A stretch of DNA of 64,000 bases from Bifidobacterium breve (GTDB lineage Bacteria > Actinomycetota > Actinomycetes > Nanopelagicales > Nanopelagicaceae). Each line of letters opens with the position of its first letter. The first letter of the stretch is position 1. Positions 1 to 7,859 of the stretch are shown here, piece by piece. A program made the translations under genes and the position numbers. The notes below the pieces were generated by a model. That model ran no database searches, was not told the origin of the DNA, and saw only the letters and a program-made list of their open reading frames with translations. The stretch spans positions 1 to 64,000 of the forward strand of contig CAMAPN010000003.1 in assembly GCA_945860275.1 (NCBI GenBank), read 5' to 3'.

Positions 1-447
1 GGCGATGGCTCATGGCCATTTGATGACGTCGGACCAGGCGCGCTCTCCTCAACCGCGACCATCGACGGTGATTCACTCCATATATATGTCTTAACAACGC
101 GTGAAGGTTTTGATAAAGATGATGTGGCCAATGGTGAGAACCTCGAGCGTTCGGTTAGCCAGGCTGCCAAAAATCAACGGATAACCGTGACGTATCCAGG
201 TGGCGAAGTGCGGGGCGTCACCTCAAATAATGGTGATGTCTGCATCCCGGTTCCCTGGACGACTGGAAAGACGCTTCCACAACTTCGCGTGACGTGGCAG
301 ATGACAGTACCCGCAGGAACAATTCTCTATAACTCAAAAGAGTTTGAACGCGGGGATAGGTATTCCTTGATGGATAACGCCGAAATTACGCTCAATGCGC
401 TTGCGTTACCGGTTGCCACCCAAGTGATTTGGAGCTCCACGTCATGA
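1..447 (+). CDS. Unrecognised protein, C-terminal fragment
   Basis: The reading frame is open from the first base of the window to the TGA at 445-447, so this is the last 148 residues of a gene that starts upstream. The visible part is soluble, polar and beta-rich in character, with no membrane segment and a single cysteine (DVCIPVPW). I recognise no family. The stop overlaps the ATG of the next gene (ATGA), so the two are probably co-transcribed and translationally coupled. A GTG at 124 could be read as a start, but the continuous frame before it argues for a truncated longer gene. Confidence 0.7.
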   Translation, partial: GDGSWPFDDVGPGALSSTATIDGDSLHIYVLTTREGFDKDDVANGENLERSVSQAAKNQRITVTYPGGEVRGVTSNNGDVCIPVPWTTGKTLPQLRVTWQMTVPAGTILYNSKEFERGDRYSLMDNAEITLNALALPVATQVIWSSTS

Positions 448-1391
448 CCCAAAATAATTTCGATGATCGCGATGGCAATGGAGTTAATGACGATGTCGAT
501 GAGATTCGCGAAGATCTAGAAGAGCTACAAGAAGAGCTACAAGAAAAAATCGAGAAGCTTTCGCTTACTGAGCGATCACGAACTATCGGAACGATTTCTG
601 GGTTACTCCAGGAGAACATGACGCAGATCGTCTCCTTCGGTGGCGTGCTCTATCTCCTCACTCGTCTTATCGCCATCAGCGGTCGATCAGCTCCAACAGC
701 ACTCGCCTTCCTTGATGCGCAAGGCATCAGCAAAACCGTGACCGGAGCAATCGTGCAAGCCTTGCCGATGCTGCTATTAGCAGGTGCTACTGGATTTACG
801 ATTACTGCAATCATCAATGTCAGTGAAAAACCTGTCACAAAGAATTCTCGGGTATGGATCTCAGTCGTCGCATGGTTCTTGGTAGCGACTGTAGTTCCGT
901 CGCCTCTTGCGTGGAACGGTGCAGTCGCCTTGGTTGCTTTCTCCGCGGCGGGATTACTTATTCTTTACGCAGCAGTCTCGGCGTGGACTAATAACCTTGA
1001 TGATTGGCCGCATCCATTCCAATTCTTAATCCTCTACTTTGGATTAGTTGCGGGTGTACAGCTCGTAGCTGACGATCAAGTCTGGCTTGCTCCAGAACGA
1101 ATCCAAGTCGTTTCATCCTCTGAGAACTTAGTTGCAGTGCAAGGCGTTGAGAAAGGTAACCAAGCATCTACTCTGGTGGGTTACACGCTAGAAGCAGGCG
1201 ATCCTTGGACAACTTTCCTCCTTGAAGAACCTCGCATTGTTCTTAAGCTGCAAACTTCTTCGATTTTGCAACGCTCGGTCTGTCGTTTGCCCAATTCAAA
1301 TCGCGAAGTGCCACCGCTCTTTGTCTCGCTCTCCGAGAGAATCTCGGGTGAGAAGCGACGAGCTGTCGAAGATGCCGTTCCGCTCTGTTAA
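444..1391 (+). CDS. Unrecognised membrane protein with charged coiled-coil N-terminus
   Basis: I place the start at ATG 444, inside the upstream stop (ATGA), rather than the in-frame TTG at 429. The product is 315 residues. Residues about 5-45 are very acidic and heptad-like (EDLEELQEELQEKIEKL), suggesting a short coiled coil, followed by about five or six hydrophobic segments between residues 50 and 220. The last 90 residues are hydrophilic and contain one Cys in the middle and one at the C-terminus. No known family is recognised. It is coupled to the truncated gene before it, so the two products may work together at the membrane; that is inference from overlap only. Confidence 0.7.
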   Translation: MTQNNFDDRDGNGVNDDVDEIREDLEELQEELQEKIEKLSLTERSRTIGTISGLLQENMTQIVSFGGVLYLLTRLIAISGRSAPTALAFLDAQGISKTVTGAIVQALPMLLLAGATGFTITAIINVSEKPVTKNSRVWISVVAWFLVATVVPSPLAWNGAVALVAFSAAGLLILYAAVSAWTNNLDDWPHPFQFLILYFGLVAGVQLVADDQVWLAPERIQVVSSSENLVAVQGVEKGNQASTLVGYTLEAGDPWTTFLLEEPRIVLKLQTSSILQRSVCRLPNSNREVPPLFVSLSERISGEKRRAVEDAVPLC

Positions 1392-1400
1392 GAAGGATTC

Positions 1401-2285
1401 TTAAGCAACTTCAATCGAACGACGCGAAAAACCGAATCGATAACCATTAATTGCAGTCGTAATTTTCGCATCAGGCGATGATGCTGCGCCCAGCGCTACA
1501 AAAAGCGGCGTGAAGTGCTCCACCGTTGGGTGTGCGTACGGCATACCTGGAGCAGTTGTTTTGTAGTTGGCCAGCGTATCGATGTCGCCCCGCTTGAGCG
1601 CTTCATCTGCCCATGCATCGAATTCCTGTGACCATGCGGGAATTTTGTTAAAGAAGAGCATCTCATGTGTTGCATGGCGAAGGCCATGAACCATAAAACC
1701 AGAGCCAATCACCAAGACGCCTTCATCGCGAAGTGGTTTCAAGCGTCGACCAAGTTCTAATAATTTCTCAGGATCGTGCGTTGGCATGCTCATCTGCATC
1801 ACCGGCACATCACCGAGGGGATACATAACTTTCAGTGGCACCCACGCACCATGGTCTAAACCTCGTGAGTTACTCTGATGAACTGGCTCGCTCTCTGGCA
1901 TTAGTGCCGCAATCTTTGCCGCGAGATCAAAGGCGTCAGGGGTGTCATAGCGCATCGTGTAATACACATCAGCAAAACCACCAAAGTCATAGACCAGCCC
2001 TGCTCTGCCATGTGGCGTTGATAGCGCAAGCGGTGCAGATTCCCAATGCGCGCTAACGATGAGAATGGCACGAGGTTTTGGAAATGATTGGGCCCATCGG
2101 AAGAAGTCATCCATCCACTCTCGATCGTCAAAGACCGGGGGAGCGCCATGGCTTAAGTAGAGCGAGGGGAGTGGGCCATCTCCTGGTTCCCAATTTTTCT
2201 GCGATTGTGCAGCGCCAAGGTTCTGTGCAAGGAACTCTTCAAATGCCTTGCCAGGGATCTCTGGTGTCCAAATAGATTCCATCAT
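1401..2285 (-). CDS. DODA-type extradiol dioxygenase (YgiD-like)
   Basis: A LigB-superfamily, non-haem Fe(II)/Zn extradiol dioxygenase of the 4,5-DOPA dioxygenase (YgiD) group, which opens catecholic rings in the cytoplasm. Family signs are LYLSHGAPP near residue 43, a metal-site histidine in VSAHWES near 77, HGAWVPL in mid-protein, and GSGFMVHGLRH. About 294 residues, slightly longer than the usual 260-270 because of a 40-residue N-terminal extension. The start is set at ATG 2285, since a TAGACT hexamer ends six bases before it; GTG 2288 and ATG 2282 are alternatives. The true substrate cannot be read from sequence. Confidence 0.85.
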   Translation of the reverse strand: MMESIWTPEIPGKAFEEFLAQNLGAAQSQKNWEPGDGPLPSLYLSHGAPPVFDDREWMDDFFRWAQSFPKPRAILIVSAHWESAPLALSTPHGRAGLVYDFGGFADVYYTMRYDTPDAFDLAAKIAALMPESEPVHQSNSRGLDHGAWVPLKVMYPLGDVPVMQMSMPTHDPEKLLELGRRLKPLRDEGVLVIGSGFMVHGLRHATHEMLFFNKIPAWSQEFDAWADEALKRGDIDTLANYKTTAPGMPYAHPTVEHFTPLFVALGAASSPDAKITTAINGYRFGFSRRSIEVA

Positions 2286-2291
2286 CACATC

Positions 2292-2297
2292 AGTCTA
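2292..2297 (-). promoter_or_regulatory. -10 hexamer of dioxygenase gene, leaderless type
   Basis: Read on the minus strand, TAGACT is followed by six bases (GATGTG) and the ATG at 2285, with no Shine-Dalgarno site. This matches the TAnnnT-N6-start pattern repeated across the window and supports ATG 2285 as the start. Confidence 0.5.
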
Positions 2298-2339
2298 TAA
2301 CTGCCTAGCGAACGAGAATATTTCGCAAAGCCAATCGAG

Positions 2340-4082
2340 CTAGAGCTTGATGTAACCTGAAGGACACCTTGGTTTGGTGCCAGTGATTTTCTTAATCACT
2401 TTACCTTTTTTGCAAGAGATTACCTTCTGCGAACTCTTGGTAATTGGTTTCACTGTAGGTGCAGTAACTGATGTTGCCGCTCCAGGAGCGGCACTCTCTA
2501 TTTTTATTGGCGTCTGTTGCATTTTCACACGCAAAGTTGGATTCGAGAAGGTGAATCCATTAGCGCTCAAATGCATCCAACCATCTTTCTCAGCAACAGA
2601 TGTCGTTGACGATTGCTCCACCCCATCAGCCGATACAACGCTGATAGTCGCTTGGATCGGGGCATTACTAAACCCGTAGAGGCATCGAGCAACTTTAGAG
2701 TCAATGAGGAGATCGTAGGTCCCACGGAATACTTCTCCGCTTGGTAGGAAATGTGGGGCAGCAACTTTGTAATCAAGGGTTTGCGTTGCAGAATTAAAGA
2801 CAGGCGGTCCACTTATGTAATTAGTGGCATTTGTCATGACGATTCCGCTGACAGACTTATTGTTTTGATAGCAACTTAGGTCAAGCCCGCCGCCATCATT
2901 GATGGTGCGAATACTCCATTGTGTGGGCGCAGCAATCGCTTTCTCCTTCATCATCGCAAGCCACAAGAGAAATTCCTTCATTCCCTCGCTACCAAAGGAA
3001 GTTTGTTGACGCAGACATTGCGGCGTCTCATTGAACTCTTTGCAAAGCCCTGTTCCACCCAGTGGCTTAGGAAGATTCGTATAGTAAGTATTTAAATCTG
3101 CCGTTAGTTCACTCTTTTTTGAAAAGAGACCAACCATCGGCACAATCACAGGCTTTGCGCTCACTTCAAAGCGAGTCGACCCATCAGCATCAGTAGTGAG
3201 CGTTGCACCCGCGTTACTCACGCGGCCGTGGAGCCAGCCATTTATCTTAGAAGAGAGCTTCAATGTGATGGCAAAAGTCGCATCCAATGGGAGCGGGTGG
3301 GGAATGGCACATTGCGTTCTACTCTGTTGAATGCACTGCTCTAAGTGCGGATGATTCCTGCCAATCGCTAATACCGCAGGTTCACCGTTTGGCCCTCGAC
3401 CACCAGGTGTGAGATCCGAGGGAGTGGTATTTGGGTTGAAGGAGCCATTGACCAACGAGACAGCAAAGATTCCCATCTGCAGATTGGGTTCGGAGAACGC
3501 TGGCGCGGTTTTCTCTTTTCGACCATCGAGTTGCGCGACTACTAAGTATTTAGTGCCACCGGAATGTGGGAGCGCTGGAATGTCATAAAGGAAAGAACTT
3601 CCGCTGGTCGGCAAATTGATTGCCGGATCCCCGATAAAGCTTTGCGGGTTATAACTTAAAAATTCGTTAGAGGGCGTTCCGGTGAGAATTGTTCCGTCAG
3701 CTTTTGTCACTTTAAGGGAGCTCACGCAATCGACAGTGATATTTGTCGAGCACGAACTTAGGAGTGAGTTATAAAGACCAGTCAAACCATTCTTTACCAT
3801 TTGATCATTTGGCACACATTGTGAATTTGGCTTGCCACATTCATAGATTGCTTCAATGGCGCGTAACTGCTCAGCCTGCGGAATATCCTTGAATTTAACT
3901 TGGATATAAGAGGAGTTGGACATACGTAACTCAAATGAATTAGAGGAGGCGTACCCGATGTATTCAGGCCCTGGAGGATTGATCTTAAAATAGAATTGTT
4001 CATCTGGAGTTGTGTTCGAGTGGCTGATCGGAACTCCCGCAAGCAGAAGAGCAACTGTTAGAAGCGCAATTTTAATTTTCAT
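2340..4082 (-). CDS. Secreted protein with conserved KGK/CPxGY C-terminal tail (paralog 1)
   Basis: 580 residues. The start is ATG 4082, preceded by TTGGAG; an in-frame start at 4139 would run through the terminator of the upstream gene. A signal peptide is clear (MKIKIALLTVALLLAG, probable cleavage after SHS). The exported part has several cysteines and two blocks shared with the neighbour at 4175-5470: one around GSTRFEVSAKPV and one from AAPHF to LRVKMQ, which includes RGTYDLLI and LYGFSN. It ends in VISCKKGKVIKKITG and CPSGYIKL, a two-cysteine tail also present in the neighbour. No catalytic motif is visible. Likely a surface or periplasm-equivalent binding protein; function unknown. Confidence 0.75.
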   Translation of the reverse strand: MKIKIALLTVALLLAGVPISHSNTTPDEQFYFKINPPGPEYIGYASSNSFELRMSNSSYIQVKFKDIPQAEQLRAIEAIYECGKPNSQCVPNDQMVKNGLTGLYNSLLSSCSTNITVDCVSSLKVTKADGTILTGTPSNEFLSYNPQSFIGDPAINLPTSGSSFLYDIPALPHSGGTKYLVVAQLDGRKEKTAPAFSEPNLQMGIFAVSLVNGSFNPNTTPSDLTPGGRGPNGEPAVLAIGRNHPHLEQCIQQSRTQCAIPHPLPLDATFAITLKLSSKINGWLHGRVSNAGATLTTDADGSTRFEVSAKPVIVPMVGLFSKKSELTADLNTYYTNLPKPLGGTGLCKEFNETPQCLRQQTSFGSEGMKEFLLWLAMMKEKAIAAPTQWSIRTINDGGGLDLSCYQNNKSVSGIVMTNATNYISGPPVFNSATQTLDYKVAAPHFLPSGEVFRGTYDLLIDSKVARCLYGFSNAPIQATISVVSADGVEQSSTTSVAEKDGWMHLSANGFTFSNPTLRVKMQQTPIKIESAAPGAATSVTAPTVKPITKSSQKVISCKKGKVIKKITGTKPRCPSGYIKL

Positions 4083-4111
4083 GGCCAACTCCAAACGAGA
4101 ATTTTTTTTAT

Positions 4112-4149
4112 AGAAAAACCGGCGCCACCGAAGCGGCACCGGTTTTTCT
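4112..4149 (-). terminator. Strong hairpin terminator with UUCG tetraloop
   Basis: On the minus strand, AGAAAAACCGG pairs with CCGGTTTTTCT and the six inner bases pair with two G-U wobbles, closing on a C(UUCG)G tetraloop. That makes a 17-bp stem ending in a U-rich arm, followed by an A/T-rich stretch. It lies between the two secreted paralogs and ends transcription of the 4175-5470 gene. Confidence 0.85.
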
Positions 4150-4174
4150 CATGACCGATAAAGGGTCTTGCTAT

Positions 4175-5470
4175 TTACTTCTTCTTATAGCCAGCTGGGC
4201 AAGCCTTGGTGGTTACTTTCTTAGTGACTTTGCCCTTAACGCATGTAATGCTCTTCTTGGCAGGAGTCTTGACTACTGCCGAAGCTGCTGGCTTGTAACC
4301 CTTCTTCATCTTTACAGAGAGTTTGGGTTGTGAGTATTGGAAGCCTTCATACTCAATGCTGATTACACCATTCTTTGCTGCGATATTTGCGCTTGAAACG
4401 ACCTGTTCACCAGTGGCTTCTTCGGTTGTCACAGAGAGCTCCAGAGCCTTCGCAGCATCATTTGGATTCTCGAGACCCCAAAGGACTTTTGCATCATTAA
4501 ATGGAATATAGGCGCGATAGAAACCACGGACTACCGTCGTTCCATCGACGTCAAAGTGTGGAGCAGCTGCAGTGAAGACGAAGGATTTGTCGGCAGCATT
4601 CCAGACTGGGCTTGAAAGTTTGCAGAGACCATCCGAGAGCACGATGATGTCATTGGAGACGCCATCAATACCAAACTCTGTGAAGGAAATTGCTTGCACA
4701 GTCGCATAGCGCGATGTTGCTTTTCCGGTCTCACCTTGGCATTGCTTTGAATCTGCTGCAAATGCAACATTGACTGGCTTACCGGTGAGAGTCAAAACTC
4801 GGAAACCACTTCCATCTGTTGCCTTCATCGTCATACCTGCACCAGCACCAAGAGTGATGTTTGGTTGGTACGAAGCTTTCACGCGGATCTTCACAGTAAA
4901 GCTTGTGTCGGTATCAAGGCTTGCATTCTTTCCGGTCGCCTTGTTGTTGGTGAGGAAAGTTTTGTTATCTGCAGCGTTGACGAACACTGGCTCGATAGTG
5001 GTCCAGAGGTTTGATGAGTTAGAGAAGGTCGGACGAGCATTAATGAAGACTCCGTCATAACCCTTCACGCCAAATCGCGCTGAGTTCCAATTGGTTGACG
5101 TCCAACGACCAGTGCGTGTAACAGTGCTTGCAACAGTCTCTACTTCAGGTGCAACAACTGCAGGAGCCGCTGGCGCAGGAGCAGCAGCAGCGGGTGATGC
5201 AGCGGGTGATGCAGCAGGGCTCGCAGCTGGAGCCGGAGCTGCAGCCTCGACTGGATTAGCGGTGCCGCTTGCGACCCATTGCAGGTTCGCAACGGTGCCG
5301 CGTCCATTATCAACCGAGACGCTCTCAACACAGAAAAAATCAGTTGGTGTAACGCAGGCAGGCCATGGTCCACCAGGTAGTGGATCGTTTGCCGCGTTTG
5401 CATTGCTTGCTGTGAGCAATCCGCCAAGAAGCGAGATGCCCGCGAGCGTAGCGAGAATTCTTTTCTTCAT
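4175..5470 (-). CDS. Secreted protein with Pro/Ala linker and KGK/CPxGY tail (paralog 2)
   Basis: 431 residues. The start is ATG 5470, six bases after GGAGGA; the longer frame from 5482 would place that ribosome site inside the gene. It has a signal peptide (MKKRILATLAGISLLGGLL, cleavage likely after ANA), then two cysteines (WPACVTPTDFFC), a low-complexity Ala/Pro/Ser linker at about residues 75-110, and a globular half homologous to the 2340-4082 gene (GFRVLTLTGKPVNV, AAPHF, VVRGFYRAYI, LWGLEN, LSVKMKKG). It ends KKSITCVKGKVTKKV then CPAGYKKK. The family is unknown to me. Its own terminator separates it from the paralog, so the two are regulated independently. Confidence 0.75.
   Translation of the reverse strand: MKKRILATLAGISLLGGLLTASNANAANDPLPGGPWPACVTPTDFFCVESVSVDNGRGTVANLQWVASGTANPVEAAAPAPAASPAASPAASPAAAAPAPAAPAVVAPEVETVASTVTRTGRWTSTNWNSARFGVKGYDGVFINARPTFSNSSNLWTTIEPVFVNAADNKTFLTNNKATGKNASLDTDTSFTVKIRVKASYQPNITLGAGAGMTMKATDGSGFRVLTLTGKPVNVAFAADSKQCQGETGKATSRYATVQAISFTEFGIDGVSNDIIVLSDGLCKLSSPVWNAADKSFVFTAAAPHFDVDGTTVVRGFYRAYIPFNDAKVLWGLENPNDAAKALELSVTTEEATGEQVVSSANIAAKNGVISIEYEGFQYSQPKLSVKMKKGYKPAASAVVKTPAKKSITCVKGKVTKKVTTKACPAGYKKK
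5187..5215. repeat. 12-base tandem repeat in the Ala/Pro linker
   Basis: Two complete copies and a partial third copy of GCAGCGGGTGAT on the plus strand encode the repeated SPAA units of the linker in the secreted protein. This kind of tract can change length by slippage without breaking the frame. Confidence 0.7.
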
Positions 5471-5537
5471 AATTTCCTCCATCGGTCATACGTCGAGTGG
5501 GAGAACCCGATATTAAAGAGTCTACTCTCAGGAAGTC

Positions 5538-6251
5538 TTAATCAAGAATGCCCGTAAGGTTTTCGGTACCTGAGGCGTTAAATCGGTACCCCACATGGCG
5601 GACCGTACTAATCATCGCCTCGAACTCGGGGCCTAATTTCGCCCGAAGGCGTCGAATATGGACATCGACCGTTCTGGTACCGCCGAAGTAGTCGTAACCC
5701 CAAACCTCTTGAAGAAGTTGGGCTCGAGTGAAGACTCGACCTGGGTGTTGCGCGAGGTACTTCAACAATTCAAACTCTTTATACGTTAAATCGAGAGCGC
5801 GACCTTTTACTCGTGCGGTGTACGAATGTTCATCGATGGCAATTTCACCGGAGCGAATCTCGTTACCGCTTCCCGCATTGTTTCGTGCATCGAGCGCCTC
5901 TTTATAGCGTGAGATAGCAAGACGTACTCGCGCTTCAACTTCGGCAGGACCAGCAGAGTCAAGAATGCACTCATCTACGCCCCACTCAGAGGTAAGCGCG
6001 GGAAGTCCACCTTCTGTAACAACGACCATTACTGGCGCACCAACACCTGTTGAGGTGAGTAGGCGGGTGAGGTTCTTCATCGCCCCAAGATCACGGCGGG
6101 CATCTACGAGCAGTAGATCTATCGACGGCGCATCGACCAGCACTGATACTTCGGCGGGCAGGATGCGGACCTGATGTTGCAAGAGCGCAAGGGAGGGTAA
6201 AACCTCCGCGCTGGAGTGGCGAGAGTTAGTGAGTAACAGAAGCTTCGCCAT
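5538..6251 (-). CDS. glnR: Nitrogen-metabolism regulator GlnR
   Basis: An OmpR-type regulator of 237 residues closely matching actinobacterial GlnR, which controls ammonium assimilation genes. The N-terminal receiver-like domain opens with MAKLLLLTN, carries [10 protein letters not shown] with Asp at residue 50, and [16 protein letters not shown]. From about residue 128 comes the winged helix: [37 protein letters not shown], then [10 protein letters not shown]. GlnR lacks the usual full phosphorylation pocket and has no partner kinase; none is encoded beside it here. A leaderless-type -10 box precedes the ATG. It is divergent from the thioredoxin gene, with 17 bases between the two starts. 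Confidence 0.93.
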   Translation of the reverse strand: MAKLLLLTNSRHSSAEVLPSLALLQHQVRILPAEVSVLVDAPSIDLLLVDARRDLGAMKNLTRLLTSTGVGAPVMVVVTEGGLPALTSEWGVDECILDSAGPAEVEARVRLAISRYKEALDARNNAGSGNEIRSGEIAIDEHSYTARVKGRALDLTYKEFELLKYLAQHPGRVFTRAQLLQEVWGYDYFGGTRTVDVHIRRLRAKLGPEFEAMISTVRHVGYRFNASGTENLTGILD

Positions 6252-6257
6252 AGTGGA

Positions 6258-6263
6258 AGAATA
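6258..6263 (-). promoter_or_regulatory. -10 hexamer of glnR, leaderless type
   Basis: TATTCT on the minus strand, six bases (TCCACT) before the glnR ATG. No ribosome-binding site fits in that gap, so the mRNA probably begins at or near the A of the ATG. Confidence 0.6.
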
Positions 6264-6268
6264 CCCTC

Positions 6269-6682
6269 GTGGAGAATTTGGTGATAGTCGGGGTAGTTCT
6301 TCTCCTGGCTACCGGCTATGGCTATTGGTATCGCCATCGCGATGGCCGGGTAAAGGCCCGAGCCGTCACTGAAGAGCGCCTCCGCTTAGATCAATCTGAA
6401 ATCGGCTCGCTCGGTGAGCGCGCCACCTTGCTCCAATTCTCGTCTGCTTTTTGCACTCCATGTCGAGCCACCCGAGTAATCCTCAGCGAGGTCGCCGCCG
6501 CGACACCTGGAGTCAGACATATAGATGTGGATGCCGAACACGAGCTAGCGCTCGTCCGGAAAGTGGGAGTTCTCTCTACACCTACTACCTTGATCCTCGA
6601 TAACAACGGATATGAAATCGCCCGTGCAGTTGGCGCCCCACGCAAGGCCCAGGTCCTGGCATCACTCGAAGCGCTGCAGTAG
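6269..6682 (+). CDS. Membrane-anchored thioredoxin-family protein
   Basis: 137 residues with one N-terminal membrane segment ([17 protein letters not shown]) and a thioredoxin fold carrying FCTPCR near residue 66 and a cis-proline loop [10 protein letters not shown]. It should present a CxxC disulfide exchange site at the membrane; the basic residues after the helix suggest the domain lies on the cytoplasmic side. The start is uncertain. GTG 6269 follows too closely on a TACCCT hexamer (6262-6267) if that is its -10 box, so TTG 6278 or GTG 6281 are real alternatives. In other actinobacteria a thioredoxin and a DUF4395 gene also occur together near glnR. Confidence 0.8.
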   Translation: MENLVIVGVVLLLATGYGYWYRHRDGRVKARAVTEERLRLDQSEIGSLGERATLLQFSSAFCTPCRATRVILSEVAAATPGVRHIDVDAEHELALVRKVGVLSTPTTLILDNNGYEIARAVGAPRKAQVLASLEALQ

Positions 6683-6958
6683 CGCACTCCGTCCGGTAGC
6701 GCTAAACGCAAATCACTTGCAATTCGCGCTCGCTGGATATCGCTATTACCCTTTACCTATGTTCGCAAAGAAGGAAGTGTCGTTAATTAAACGACGGACG
6801 ATCGATTACGGTCGCGCCACCTCTTCGCGCTGTCTTTTTTAATCACAAACAATCTTTTCGATTGTCGCCTAGCCCACGTCAGTGGCTAATCCAAGAAACG
6901 GTTACCCCTGTTTCATTTGTGAAATATGTTCAGCTAAAAATAGTTTTAGGAGAGAGAT
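6683..6958. promoter_or_regulatory. Intergenic region before DUF4395 gene with inverted repeats
   Basis: This 276-base gap contains three perfect short inverted repeats: GTCGTT/AACGAC at 6779-6795, ACAATC/GATTGT at about 6849-6865, and GAAAC-N10-GTTTC at 6895-6914. A GCGC stem with a run of six T (6814-6840) could end the thioredoxin transcript. An AT-rich TAAAAAT just before AGGAGAG could serve as the -10 region of the DUF4395 gene. The GAAAC/GTTTC repeat is a candidate operator, and GlnR is a possible binder given its GTnAC/GaAAC half-sites, but the spacing does not fit the consensus. Confidence 0.4.
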
Positions 6959-7414
6959 ATGTTGAAGCAGATTGATGTACGTGGCGCACGTTTTGGAGCG
7001 TTACTTACTACTTTTGTGTTGGCGCTGACTTTAGCGACTGAGTCGTGGATTCTTGCCTTATGGCAAACTGCGGTATTCGCGATTGGCGCGACGTTTGGTC
7101 CAGCACGAACCCCTTATGCATCGATCTTCCGTGCGCTTGTGAAGCCGCGCTTAACATCATCTCCCACCTTCGAGGATGAGCGTCCCCCACGATTTGCTCA
7201 ATTGGTTGGTTTCCTCTTCGGTGCGGTGGCCCTTGTTGGTGTAGCAAGCGGCATCTCTCTCCTATTCACACTCGCAATCGCATTTGCGCTCGCCGCAGCA
7301 TTCTTAAACGCAACATTTAACTTCTGCCTTGGCTGCAAGGTGTATCTCCTGCTCGTTCGCGCCTTCAAAGGTAACAAGGCTTCTGAGATCTCGCTCCCTG
7401 CGCAGGTTAAATAG
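6959..7414 (+). CDS. DUF4395 membrane protein
   Basis: 151 residues, four hydrophobic segments in two pairs, separated by a polar loop with FEDERPPRFAQ. The signature is FNFCLGCKVYLL near residue 122, a membrane-embedded CxxC typical of DUF4395. An AGGAGAG ribosome site precedes the ATG. The family's biochemical role is not established; its repeated association with thioredoxin and sulfurtransferase genes suggests thiol or sulfur handling at the membrane. Here it follows the membrane thioredoxin gene, in the same direction, after a 276-base gap. Confidence 0.85.
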   Translation: MLKQIDVRGARFGALLTTFVLALTLATESWILALWQTAVFAIGATFGPARTPYASIFRALVKPRLTSSPTFEDERPPRFAQLVGFLFGAVALVGVASGISLLFTLAIAFALAAAFLNATFNFCLGCKVYLLLVRAFKGNKASEISLPAQVK

Positions 7415-7439
7415 ATTTTGCTAAGCCAAGTTTTCCTCC

Positions 7440-7445
7440 TACTCT
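7440..7445 (+). promoter_or_regulatory. -10 hexamer of Fur-family gene, leaderless type
   Basis: TACTCT, then six bases (TCTCCT), then the ATG at 7452. The gap is pyrimidine-rich and has no Shine-Dalgarno sequence. Confidence 0.55.
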
Positions 7446-7451
7446 TCTCCT

Positions 7452-7859
7452 ATGAGAGATGAACTTCGCGAGCGAGGACTTCGCTTAACCCCCCAGCGAG
7501 AATTAGTGTTAACGGCAGTTCGTGCGCTTGGCCATGCCACTCCAGAAGATATTGCCGAATATATTCATCGCACGCATCCGAGCATTAACCTCTCTACCGT
7601 CTATCGAAATCTTGAAACGCTCGAGAATGTCGGGCTAGTTCTCCATACCCACTTAGGTCATGGTGGCGCGACCTATCATGCAGCCGAAGAGGTGAATCAT
7701 CTCCATTTAGTCTGCGGAAAATGCGGCAGCGTAGGCGAAGCTCCCATTGAAACTGCGGCAACATTCGTGAATGCGCTCGCTGATGATTACGGATTTAAAA
7801 CTGATGTCACTCACTTTGCAGTCTATGGAAAATGCACTAAGTGTTCTGAAGAGTCATGA
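7452..7859 (+). CDS. Fur-family metal-responsive repressor, Nur-like
   Basis: 135 residues. The N-terminal winged helix has RLTPQRELVLTAVR and the recognition helix NLSTVYRNLETL; the dimer domain has HLGHGGATYH, NHLHLVCGKCG and YGKCTKC, giving two CxxC pairs for a structural zinc and several histidines for the sensing metal. Overall it resembles the nickel-responsive Nur of Streptomyces (recalled, not searched), which likewise sits beside ygfZ. The His-rich stretch of Nur appears partly replaced (EVNHLHL), so the metal it senses is uncertain. It overlaps ygfZ by four bases and has a leaderless-type promoter, making it the head of a fur-ygfZ-glutaredoxin operon. Confidence 0.85.
   Translation: MRDELRERGLRLTPQRELVLTAVRALGHATPEDIAEYIHRTHPSINLSTVYRNLETLENVGLVLHTHLGHGGATYHAAEEVNHLHLVCGKCGSVGEAPIETAATFVNALADDYGFKTDVTHFAVYGKCTKCSEES

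Noticed and set aside
4770..5516. Two plus-strand frames opposite the secreted paralog
   Set aside because: Low-complexity Ala/Gly translation is the antisense of the Ala/Pro linker; the minus-strand gene has signal peptide, ribosome site and terminator.
6612..6842. 76-residue plus-strand frame after the thioredoxin gene
   Set aside because: Starts inside the thioredoxin gene, has mixed composition and runs into a probable terminator.
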